A stretch of 44,630 nucleotides of DNA from a virus. Below, one piece after another: positions 34,284 through 41,109 of this stretch. The stretch's first letter is position 1; each line of letters begins with the position of its first letter. Position numbers and translations under genes: made by a program. Under the pieces are notes generated by a model. That model ran no database searches. It worked only from the letters and a program-made list of their open reading frames with translations, and was not told the origin of the DNA. The stretch is from the IMG/VR virus record IMGVR_UViG_3300023172_000054, positions 1 through 44,630 of that record, one strand, 5' to 3'.

Positions 34284-34308
34284 ATTATAAAAAAAATAAA
34301 AGGATAAT

Positions 34309-34605
34309 ATGGAATCTATACTCCAGCTAATAGCTGATTTAGGCTTACCTATAGCAGGTGCATTAGTAATGGGAGCATTCCTCTTTATTATTATTAAACA
34401 AATTTTTGAAGGAATAGTTGATAGCATTAATACGTTGAATATGTTCTGTGAAAGCCTAGAAAACAGAGCGAGAACTATGTCAAATGAGATGGTTAAAATA
34501 GATTTACTCGTTTCTAGCGCACTTGGATTAAATCCTGATATTGAGCGAATTGCTCGAGCGGAAAATTTTATAGAAGACGGAAAACTCGACGTAAGGAGAG
34601 ATTAA
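34309..34605 (+). CDS. Holin-like membrane protein, paralogue 1
   Basis: A 98-residue protein with AAAAGGATA upstream. It has one N-terminal membrane segment (about residues 11-32, LPIAGALVMGAFLFIIIKQIF), then an amphipathic helical region. It is alignable with the protein at 34807: xGxPxxxxxxxGxFxxxxxxxIxExIxxxIxxx, then RxRxMxxxxxxIxxLV, then IER. Size and topology fit phage holin or spanin-like helpers, but curli operons do not normally contain such genes. First gene of the operon; its stop touches the next start. Function is uncertain. Confidence 0.7.
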   Translation: MESILQLIADLGLPIAGALVMGAFLFIIIKQIFEGIVDSINTLNMFCESLENRARTMSNEMVKIDLLVSSALGLNPDIERIARAENFIEDGKLDVRRD

Positions 34606-34817
34606 TGCTATATTGTGGTTATCATTTCACGGTAATACCCGGTGGAGATTTACTAATATTTGACGAATCTGACGGTGAATTAACACTAGAAAAATTGAAT
34701 TGGAAAGCTGGTGATAAATTTGTTGCGATGGAACATTACAACGGTGCCGCCGCTTTGATAAGGACTAATAGGAAACCATATAATCCAAAACAATTGGATT
34801 TGTTCGATGGAATTTGA
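34605..34817 (+). CDS. 70-residue soluble protein ending in a clamp-binding-like QLDLF motif
   Basis: AAGGAGAG precedes the ATG, which overlaps the preceding stop by one base. The product is a small beta-rich domain (VIPGGDLLIFDESDGELTLEKLNWKAGDKFVAME), followed by a basic linker and KQLDLFDGI. QLDLF matches the canonical beta-sliding-clamp-binding pentapeptide. Whether this is functional is unknown. It sits between the two holin-like paralogues and overlaps the second. Confidence 0.65.
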   Translation: MLYCGYHFTVIPGGDLLIFDESDGELTLEKLNWKAGDKFVAMEHYNGAAALIRTNRKPYNPKQLDLFDGI

Positions 34818-35082
34818 TATAGTTACTGCCGTATCTGAATATGGCTTTCCTACAGTGATGGTAATTGGTTTAGGATATTTTGTGTATTTTGTGTGGAATT
34901 TTATAAACGAAAATATTATTCCTACAATAGATAAAATGCACATGCAACTTATCAAAGTAATTGATCGCATGAGAATGTTAGATCAAGACCTCATTCGTTT
35001 ACAACAAAAAGTAGATGTCGTATTAAAATATAGAGAAATTGAAAGATTAAAAGAGGATTCTAAAAATAATGAAAAAAACTGA
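34807..35082 (+). CDS. Holin-like membrane protein, paralogue 2
   Basis: A 91-residue protein with a membrane segment at about residues 13-35 (GFPTVMVIGLGYFVYFVWNFI), then a helical, coiled-coil-prone tail (MRMLDQDLIRLQQKVDVVLKYREIERLKED). It is a paralogue of the first gene of the operon. Start overlaps the preceding gene by 11 bases and its end overlaps csgF by 14 bases, so these genes are tightly coupled. It could form inner-membrane oligomers feeding or gating the secretion system, or act as a pinholin; both are speculative. Confidence 0.7.
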   Translation: MEFDIVTAVSEYGFPTVMVIGLGYFVYFVWNFINENIIPTIDKMHMQLIKVIDRMRMLDQDLIRLQQKVDVVLKYREIERLKEDSKNNEKN

Positions 35083-35599
35083 TGATAGAGGTTTACTTGC
35101 TATTGGTTGGGTAATACTTATTACATATCTTTTACTTGCAACAGGAAAAGTATATGGTGAACCTATAGTACAAAAATTTAAAAATCCATCATTCAGCGGA
35201 ATTGGAACTGGTGCTCATTATTTAACTATTGAGAACCAAGAATTTAGTAGAAAGAAACAAATCGAAGATGCAATGGAAGCTGCAAGAAAGGCAGCAGAAC
35301 GAGAAGCAGATAATACAATTTTAGCAAAGTTTATAAGAAATCTTGAAAGCAGGATTTATGCTCAATTAGCAAAACAGTTAGTAGACAATATGTTCTCTAA
35401 TGATAATCCTGTAAGGTATGGATCCTTTGTATTGGAAGGATCAACAGTAACATATGAAGTAATTACAAACACAGATGGTACTGAATATATTAAGATGACG
35501 ATTGTCGGGGAAGATGGGACAACGACCGTGATTGAAATACCTATTGGTAGTGGTAACTTCGGCGGAGGAACTGATGACTCGAATCCTGACGGCGGTTAG
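35069..35599 (+). CDS. csgF: CsgF-like curli assembly factor
   Basis: A 176-residue protein with AGAGGA upstream. A hydrophobic leader (about residues 9-30, ending GKVYG) gives export. The mature start PIVQKFKNPSFSGIGTGAHYL matches the conserved CsgF N-terminus (FxNPxFGG...GxxLL) that plugs into the CsgG channel. This is followed by a helical segment (about 60-110, with NFIRxLESRIYAQLAKQL-type pattern) and a beta-rich end (GSFVLEGSTVTYEV, ...IVGEDGTTTVIEIPIGSG) as in CsgF. It is longer than E. coli CsgF (138) because of an extra charged helix and a Gly/Asp tail. CsgF couples the outer-membrane channel to nucleation of curli fibres at the cell surface. csgG overlaps it by 26 bases. Confidence 0.88.
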   Translation: MKKTDDRGLLAIGWVILITYLLLATGKVYGEPIVQKFKNPSFSGIGTGAHYLTIENQEFSRKKQIEDAMEAARKAAEREADNTILAKFIRNLESRIYAQLAKQLVDNMFSNDNPVRYGSFVLEGSTVTYEVITNTDGTEYIKMTIVGEDGTTTVIEIPIGSGNFGGGTDDSNPDGG

Positions 35600-36488
35600 T
35601 CTATTACTTCTTATTACAGGTTGTGCATCTATTCCGCAATGGAATGAAAATCCTGGTCAATGTGAATATGGTAAAGGTAAATATTCAGAAGGATTTGGAA
35701 GAGACGTTTATACAGGCGTAAGAAAGTTTTATGCACAACAATTAATATGCGCAGATAATCCTGAAGTTGTAAGATTACCATCTTATATAGAATTATTAAA
35801 TTTACCGCCAGCCGAACAAATGCCGGTGGTTGCTGTATATAACTTTTTAGATAAAACAGGACAACGTAAAGATTCAGTCACAGGACAAAGTTTCTCCACT
35901 GCGGTAACACAAGGTGGAACAGAATTATTAATTGATGCACTCAAAACTGCAGGAGATGGTAAATGGTTTAGAGTTGCTGAAAGACAAGGGATTGATGCTC
36001 TTGTTAGAGAAAGACAAATTATTCGTAGTGGTCGAGAAGAAGCCGCAAAGATAACTGGAGAAGATGCTCCAAATCTTGGACCACTTTTATTCGCAGGAAT
36101 GATAATTGAAGGCGGTATTATTGGATATGATAGTAACTTAAGAACGGGCGGTATCGGAGCAAGGACGCTAGGATTAGGTATTACTCGTCAATATAGACAA
36201 GATCAAGTTACTATTTCATTAAGAGCAGTATCAGTTTTAACTGGTGAAGTATTACTTAATGTACAAACGAAAAAAACAATTTTAAGTTATGGTGCCGGAG
36301 GCGATGTTTTTAGATTCATCGAGCAGGGAACGCAGTTGATTGAATATGAAGACGGTGTAGGAAATAATGAAAGTGTGACGTATGCAGTACGAACAGCAAT
36401 TGAAGCTGCCGTATTGGAAATGGTTTATCAAGGAGATCGTCGTGGTTTCTGGAAAATAAACAAACAAAATAACGGGGAAGAAGAATGA
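35574..36488 (+). CDS. csgG: CsgG-like curli secretion channel lipoprotein
   Basis: A 304-residue protein. The ATG at 35574 is chosen because GGAGG lies 5 bases upstream and it yields a clean lipoprotein signal (LLLLITGC, Cys17). Conserved CsgG blocks are VVAVYNFLDKTGQRK, SFSTAVTQGGTELLIDAL, WFRVAERQGIDALVRERQIIR, MIIEGGIIGYDSNLRTGGIGARTLGLG, YRQDQVTISLRAVSVLTGEVLLNVQTKKTILSY, DVFRFIEQGTQLIEYEDGVGNNESVTYAVRTAIEAAV and DRRGFWK. The protein forms a nonameric outer-membrane pore for curlin export. Odd points: an extra ~50-residue insert after the lipobox with two cysteines, and loss of two of three constriction residues. It lies between csgF and a curlin-repeat gene. Confidence 0.95.
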   Translation: MTRILTAVSLLLLITGCASIPQWNENPGQCEYGKGKYSEGFGRDVYTGVRKFYAQQLICADNPEVVRLPSYIELLNLPPAEQMPVVAVYNFLDKTGQRKDSVTGQSFSTAVTQGGTELLIDALKTAGDGKWFRVAERQGIDALVRERQIIRSGREEAAKITGEDAPNLGPLLFAGMIIEGGIIGYDSNLRTGGIGARTLGLGITRQYRQDQVTISLRAVSVLTGEVLLNVQTKKTILSYGAGGDVFRFIEQGTQLIEYEDGVGNNESVTYAVRTAIEAAVLEMVYQGDRRGFWKINKQNNGEEE

Positions 36489-37216
36489 TTAAAAAACTAT
36501 TAGGCCTAAGTTTAGTTTTTGTTTCTACTTTCGCATTTGCGCAAGCAACGGACGATAACGAAATCAATATTGACCAACAAGGTGATACATTGACTTTATA
36601 TATTGACCAATATGGATATGGAAACAAAGTTGGAGGAGATAACGCTTCTTCAGGATCAGTTTCAGCAATGTCTATTATTGGTGCAACTTTGAATATTGAC
36701 ATTAATCAAATTGGTAATAGCAATTTGCTTTTTGGTCCTATTACATTAGACAGTTCAACAATAGATCTTACTTGGACTGGAGATAGTAATAGTTGGGATT
36801 GGAACATTGGTTATGTTGGTTCATCAGATTCAGCAAACATTTTGTCTGATATAACTGGTGATAGCAACACTATGGATTTCGATCTAGGTTATAACGCAAG
36901 TGCCGAGAGATTGGATTTTGATTTATCTGTTCTCGGTTCAACTAACGTATTTGATATTGACATTGATGTTGATGATGCGATTTGGAACTTCGATATTACT
37001 GGAGATTCAAATAACATTAACACAATGCAAAAAGATGGTGCTGAGCACGAAATCAATATGACTCACGTTGGAGATAGTGCCGATATAGATATCAATCAAT
37101 TAAGTGGAACATGTCCTACAGGTGTATCAACCTGTAATGGGATTATAACTTTAGACATTGATTCTGACAATGCTACTATCCAGATTAATCAAAAAGATTC
37201 GTCTAACGATACTTAG
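36485..37216 (+). CDS. Secreted curlin-repeat protein 1 (candidate amyloid subunit)
   Basis: A 243-residue protein with a standard signal peptide (MIKKLLGLSLVFVSTFAFAQA). The mature part is Asp/Asn/Ser/Thr-rich and contains curlin-type repeats: NEINIDQQGDTLTLYIDQYGYGNKV (about 25-49), ATLNIDINQIGNSN (about 67-80) and ADIDINQLSG (about 199-208), TIQINQKDS at the end, plus degenerate ITGDSNNINTMQ and LTWTGDSNSWDW units. The NxxxIxQxGxxN pattern is that of CsgA/CsgB. A long Trp/Asp-rich central part departs from canonical CsgA. Start overlaps csgG by 4 bases, GGGGAAG upstream. A disulfide is possible (CPTGVSTC). Likely the substrate of the adjacent CsgG channel. Confidence 0.8.
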   Translation: MIKKLLGLSLVFVSTFAFAQATDDNEINIDQQGDTLTLYIDQYGYGNKVGGDNASSGSVSAMSIIGATLNIDINQIGNSNLLFGPITLDSSTIDLTWTGDSNSWDWNIGYVGSSDSANILSDITGDSNTMDFDLGYNASAERLDFDLSVLGSTNVFDIDIDVDDAIWNFDITGDSNNINTMQKDGAEHEINMTHVGDSADIDINQLSGTCPTGVSTCNGIITLDIDSDNATIQINQKDSSNDT

Positions 37217-38321
37217 TGTTTTCACTTTGTTGCCATTGGGTTTGTCTGCAGCAGACCCAATTGGCAATATTGTTGAACACACAGGAACTGGTTCTATTAC
37301 AAGAGAAGCAGGTGCAACTCTTGAGGTGTCAGACCAACAAGTACCTGACATTGTCATTAATGATACGGCCGAAACTGAGAATGGCCGAATGCTTATCGAA
37401 TTCTTAGATAAAGCAGAACTCAGTCTTACCGAAAATACAAAAGTATACATTGATAGCGTATACTACGATCCTGATCCAAGTAAATCCAAAATGGCAATGC
37501 GTATGGCATTAGGCACTGCACGATTTGCATCAGGTCGTTTGGGTATGGTAAATAAAAGTAATATAGACATACAAACACCTACTGCAAGTATTGCGGTACG
37601 CGGAACAGATTTCACAACCACCATAGATGAGCTTGGAAGATCACTGGTCATACTTTTACCAGATCAATATGGTAATCCATCAGGAACAATTGAAGTATCT
37701 AATTTAGGAGGTACGATTACTTTAGAAGAAGCTTATGCAGCAACAATGGTTTCTACATTAGATGATCCGCCAACAAGACAGATTAATATTTCAAATATAA
37801 CAGCAAATGTTATTGATAATATGTTCATTGTGTCTCCACCTCCTGAAGTAAAAAGAGCATTAGAAGAAGAATATAACGATGAAAATAATGATGATCAAGG
37901 ATTGCTTGATGTTGACTTTTTAGAATTTAACGAATTAGAATATGATGCATTAGCGGAAGACGAATTAGAATTTTCAGAACTTGATATTGATTTTTTAGAT
38001 GTAGATTTTCTTGTTGATTTATTAAATGTAATTGATGATCTCGTAAAAACAACAGCTTCATTAGATGATAGTGCAGTATCAAATAATGCGATGGGCGCAG
38101 AATTAAAAGGTGCAGGATTTGGTTTAAATTCAGATTCTCAATATAACATTTATGAAGATAACGGTAAAATAATTTTTTATCGTTTGGCAAATGGAAAGAT
38201 TCAATTAGCATTTGCCGTAGATGCTTCAGTAAAAGTAAATACAGAAGTAGAAGGATATAGTGGGATCATTGATCTAAATGGCGGTAATAACTCAACAGTA
38301 ATTATAAGACAGGGTGGATAA
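37170..38321 (+). CDS. Secreted FecR-domain protein with curlin-like C-terminal tail
   Basis: A 383-residue protein from the ATG at 37170 (a TTG at 37158 is the alternative); both read through the end of the preceding gene. A basic N-region and hydrophobic stretch end at LGLSA, a probable signal peptide. The FecR domain spans about residues 32-155: IGNIVEHTGTGSITREAG, GRMLIEFLDKAELSLTENT, MRMALGTARFASGRLGMVN, IDIQTPTASIAVRGTDFTT. A very acidic Leu/Phe/Asp region (about 230-290) follows, then a beta-rich tail ending GIIDLNGGNNSTVIIRQGG, which resembles a curlin repeat. FecR-domain proteins with CHASE2 cyclases are frequent gene neighbours in bacteria. The tail could dock to the amyloid. Confidence 0.8.
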   Translation: MLLSRLIKKIRLTILSVFTLLPLGLSAADPIGNIVEHTGTGSITREAGATLEVSDQQVPDIVINDTAETENGRMLIEFLDKAELSLTENTKVYIDSVYYDPDPSKSKMAMRMALGTARFASGRLGMVNKSNIDIQTPTASIAVRGTDFTTTIDELGRSLVILLPDQYGNPSGTIEVSNLGGTITLEEAYAATMVSTLDDPPTRQINISNITANVIDNMFIVSPPPEVKRALEEEYNDENNDDQGLLDVDFLEFNELEYDALAEDELEFSELDIDFLDVDFLVDLLNVIDDLVKTTASLDDSAVSNNAMGAELKGAGFGLNSDSQYNIYEDNGKIIFYRLANGKIQLAFAVDASVKVNTEVEGYSGIIDLNGGNNSTVIIRQGG

Positions 38322-38329
38322 ATAAGTTT

Positions 38330-39070
38330 ATGGACGAATTTGATAGAAAATTAGATAAATGGTTATTAGGATTTAGTTGGTGCCTATTAGGAATGTATTT
38401 TCTTTTGGCAGCCGGTAAAGCCTATGCAGATAATGAAATCACAATAGAACAGACTGGTGACAATTTTGATCTAAATATAACACAAATAGGTTATAGCAAT
38501 ATCATTAAACAATGGTCATCAACAGAAGGAATAGATGGTGCAGACAATACTATCTCTATTGCACAAAATAAGAACTATGGTAGTTCTACTGATAAAAACA
38601 TCATAGAGATTCGTAGAGTTTGGGGAATAGGAAACGATCTAAAACTTGCTCAAGGATATATCATTAATGGAGACGGAAGTTTTTCTATAGACAATGATGA
38701 ATATGGTGATACCTTTGCTCATATCAATGTCACTGGTGATTACAACAATATAGAAATGACTCAACGAACAAACAGTACTTCTTCAGGTCATTGGTATGGT
38801 TTACATATTGAAGGAGATTATAATGATATATCTACTATTCAAAGAGAAGGTGGTGGACATACATTAGATTTAGATATTTACAATGATGGTAATATTGTTG
38901 ATGTTGTTCAAAAGAATAGTGGAAGTCATTATGCATGGATAAGACTTGATGGAACATACGGAACTGATATAACACTTTTACAAGATTCGACTTTAAATAA
39001 ATCATATTCACTCAATCAAACCTGTTATACTGTAGGTGGTTGTAGTGTATCAGTAACGCAGGGCCAATAA
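38330..39070 (+). CDS. Secreted curlin-repeat protein 2
   Basis: A 246-residue protein. The N-terminus (KLDKWLLGFSWCLLGMYFLLAAGKAYA) is an export signal similar in layout to that of the CsgF homologue (LLxxGW...YLLLAxGKxY). Curlin-type repeats follow directly: NEITIEQTGDNFDLNITQIG, NTISIAQNK, NNIEMTQRTN, NDISTIQREG, NIVDVVQKN and CSVSVTQGQ at the end, each with the NxIxxxQ core. It is Asn/Asp-rich, with two cysteines near the end. It may be the nucleator (CsgB-like) partner of curlin 1; which is subunit and which nucleator cannot be decided. Stop overlaps the next start (TAATG). Confidence 0.8.
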   Translation: MDEFDRKLDKWLLGFSWCLLGMYFLLAAGKAYADNEITIEQTGDNFDLNITQIGYSNIIKQWSSTEGIDGADNTISIAQNKNYGSSTDKNIIEIRRVWGIGNDLKLAQGYIINGDGSFSIDNDEYGDTFAHINVTGDYNNIEMTQRTNSTSSGHWYGLHIEGDYNDISTIQREGGGHTLDLDIYNDGNIVDVVQKNSGSHYAWIRLDGTYGTDITLLQDSTLNKSYSLNQTCYTVGGCSVSVTQGQ

Positions 39071-41109
39071 TGAAATGGTTAACAAAGTGGTGGACAGTAT
39101 TAATAACAATTGCTGGATTTGCAACCTTATCAATTTCTAATCCAAACTTTATTCAAAGTATAGAATATGCATATTATGACTATCTTCAATCAGAACAAGA
39201 AAAAATACAATCAACCGATATTGTCCTCGTCAACATTGACGAAAGAGCTATCGCAGCTGAAGGCCAATATCCGTGGCCTCGGGATATTGTTGCTAAGTAC
39301 CTTAATAACAATTCTCCTAATTCTCTTTATGTCTTAAATATGATCTATTCCGAATCTGATAGGTTCGGAGGAGATAATCAACTTGCAGAAGCAATGGCAC
39401 AAAAAGCTGTTGTATTATCTTCTGCTCCTACTCAACAAACATCAGATGGAGTTGGCACCTTTGTTGGTGTTGCTACCTTTGGAGAACAAAATGAAAATTG
39501 GCTTTATGAATTTCCAGGATTATTGTACCCTATTCAACCTCTTGCTGATTACGCTTTTGGTGTTGGTGCCACCGTTGCTGTTCCTGATGAACCAACAGGA
39601 GTTGTGCGTAGAGCACCACTCGTGGTCAGAGCAGCCGGGAATCCCTATCCATCTCTCGCACTCGATACATTACGAGTGTTCACAGGAGAACCCAGTTATC
39701 AAATGAAAGTAGGTCCACTCGGAGTTGAGTGGATTCGTATGGGTCGTCAAGATCCTATCACAACAAATAGTTTTGCCGAAATACCAATTGCTTTCTGGAA
39801 CGAATTTGAACAAGTAAGTATACTTGATCCTTTACCAGATGGAAAGGTATTAATATTTGGTATTACAGCAGAAGGATATGCTAATCCAGTCGCAACCCCA
39901 ACGGGTGCAAAGTATCCTCACGAAGTTCAAGCACACCTGGTTCAGACCGTCCTTTCAGGAGTTGAAATACAGATTCCCGACTGGCAGCCAATAGTCGAGC
40001 TGCTTCTTCTGGTCTTACTGAGTCTAGGTATCCTTGGAGCGGTCTATATTTTGCCCACAATTCTTGGATTGACAACGAGTTTATTTCTGCTCGCTTCCTC
40101 TTCATTAATATCATATTATTTATGGACTGATTCGCTGCTATTCGTTGACGCCACAATGAGTTCATTTGCTTCCTTAGTAGTATTTGCTCAATCAAGTTTT
40201 AACAAGTATTTTATCACGTTTTTAGAGAAACGTCAACTAGCAAAACAATTTGCTGGGTATGCTTCTCCTACAGTCGTTCGTTTACTCCAAGAGAATCCTT
40301 CTCTCGTTAAAGAGGGAATGAAAAAAGAAATTAGTATTTGTTTTTCTGATTTAAGAGGATTTACACCTTTAGGTGAAAGCTTTGGAGATGACGTACAAGG
40401 ATTAACGAAATTAATGAATGGATATATGGATTCAATCACTGAGCCTGTCCTTAACGCTGATGGAATGATTATTAAATATATAGGCGATGCGTCGATGCAC
40501 ATCCACAACGCACCTATAGAAGATCCTGACCACCCTAAAACTGCTGTTCAAACTGGATTGAACATGCTTAAATCTGTAGAAGAATTTAATAAAAAGATTA
40601 TTGCTGAAGGAAGACCACCAATTGGTATGGGTGCCGGTATTAATACTGGTCTCGGATATCTTGGTGAAATGGGTTCTACAGAGCGACATAGTTATGATGT
40701 TCTTGGAGATGCAGTATCAACAGCAGCACGAATAGAATCTAAATGTAAAGAATATGGTTGTTTGCTTTTAGTAGGTGGCGCAACTGTTGAAAGATGTCGA
40801 AATGACTTTTTCTTTTTGAAAGTAGATGATCTTGCTGTAAAGGGCAAATCAGTAGGCATTGAGATATACACAGTTTTAGATTTAAATAAGGATAAATATA
40901 TTAAACCGGCTGAGATGCATGAAGCTATGCATATGAATTATAGAAAACAAAACTTTGATAAAGCCATAAAAATATGTAATGATTTAATGGAATGTTTTGA
41001 AGGTCAGATGGCTGGATATTATACCATGTGGATAGAGCGTTGTGAATATATGAAAACGCAAGATCTACCCAAAGATTGGGACGGGATTTTCATTGCGACT
41101 ACTAAATAA
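39070..41109 (+). CDS. CHASE2 membrane sensor with class III adenylate cyclase domain
   Basis: A 679-residue protein. A membrane segment at about 8-22 is followed by a periplasmic CHASE2 domain (about 30-300: YDYLQ, VLVNIDERAI, QYPWPRD, GFG/AxxD blocks), three membrane segments (about 308-327, 329-350, 352-372), then a cyclase domain (about 415-605). Visible catalytic residues are metal-binding Asp427 (CFSDLRGFT) and Asp473 (YIGDASM), purine-selecting Lys469 and Asp543 (SYDVLGD, adenine type), and Arg554. The transition-state Asn expected in GDxVNxAAR is Ser550. A C-terminal helical extension (about 610-660) resembles a TPR-like tail. It probably senses an envelope signal and makes cAMP. Last but one gene of the operon; a cyclase in a phage is unusual. 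Confidence 0.93.
   Translation: MKWLTKWWTVLITIAGFATLSISNPNFIQSIEYAYYDYLQSEQEKIQSTDIVLVNIDERAIAAEGQYPWPRDIVAKYLNNNSPNSLYVLNMIYSESDRFGGDNQLAEAMAQKAVVLSSAPTQQTSDGVGTFVGVATFGEQNENWLYEFPGLLYPIQPLADYAFGVGATVAVPDEPTGVVRRAPLVVRAAGNPYPSLALDTLRVFTGEPSYQMKVGPLGVEWIRMGRQDPITTNSFAEIPIAFWNEFEQVSILDPLPDGKVLIFGITAEGYANPVATPTGAKYPHEVQAHLVQTVLSGVEIQIPDWQPIVELLLLVLLSLGILGAVYILPTILGLTTSLFLLASSSLISYYLWTDSLLFVDATMSSFASLVVFAQSSFNKYFITFLEKRQLAKQFAGYASPTVVRLLQENPSLVKEGMKKEISICFSDLRGFTPLGESFGDDVQGLTKLMNGYMDSITEPVLNADGMIIKYIGDASMHIHNAPIEDPDHPKTAVQTGLNMLKSVEEFNKKIIAEGRPPIGMGAGINTGLGYLGEMGSTERHSYDVLGDAVSTAARIESKCKEYGCLLLVGGATVERCRNDFFFLKVDDLAVKGKSVGIEIYTVLDLNKDKYIKPAEMHEAMHMNYRKQNFDKAIKICNDLMECFEGQMAGYYTMWIERCEYMKTQDLPKDWDGIFIATTK

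Noticed and set aside
35532-35573. Earlier ATG at 35532 as csgG start
   Set aside because: It adds 14 residues that spoil the lipoprotein signal, while the ATG at 35574 has GGAGG at good distance.
38317-38324. GATAAATA as a late promoter before curlin 2
   Set aside because: It overlaps the FecR gene stop and lies only 6 bases from the next ATG, too close to act as a promoter for that gene.
39881-40689. Minus-strand ORFs inside the CHASE2-cyclase gene
   Set aside because: The plus frame contains unmistakable cyclase motifs; the antisense frames have no start signals.
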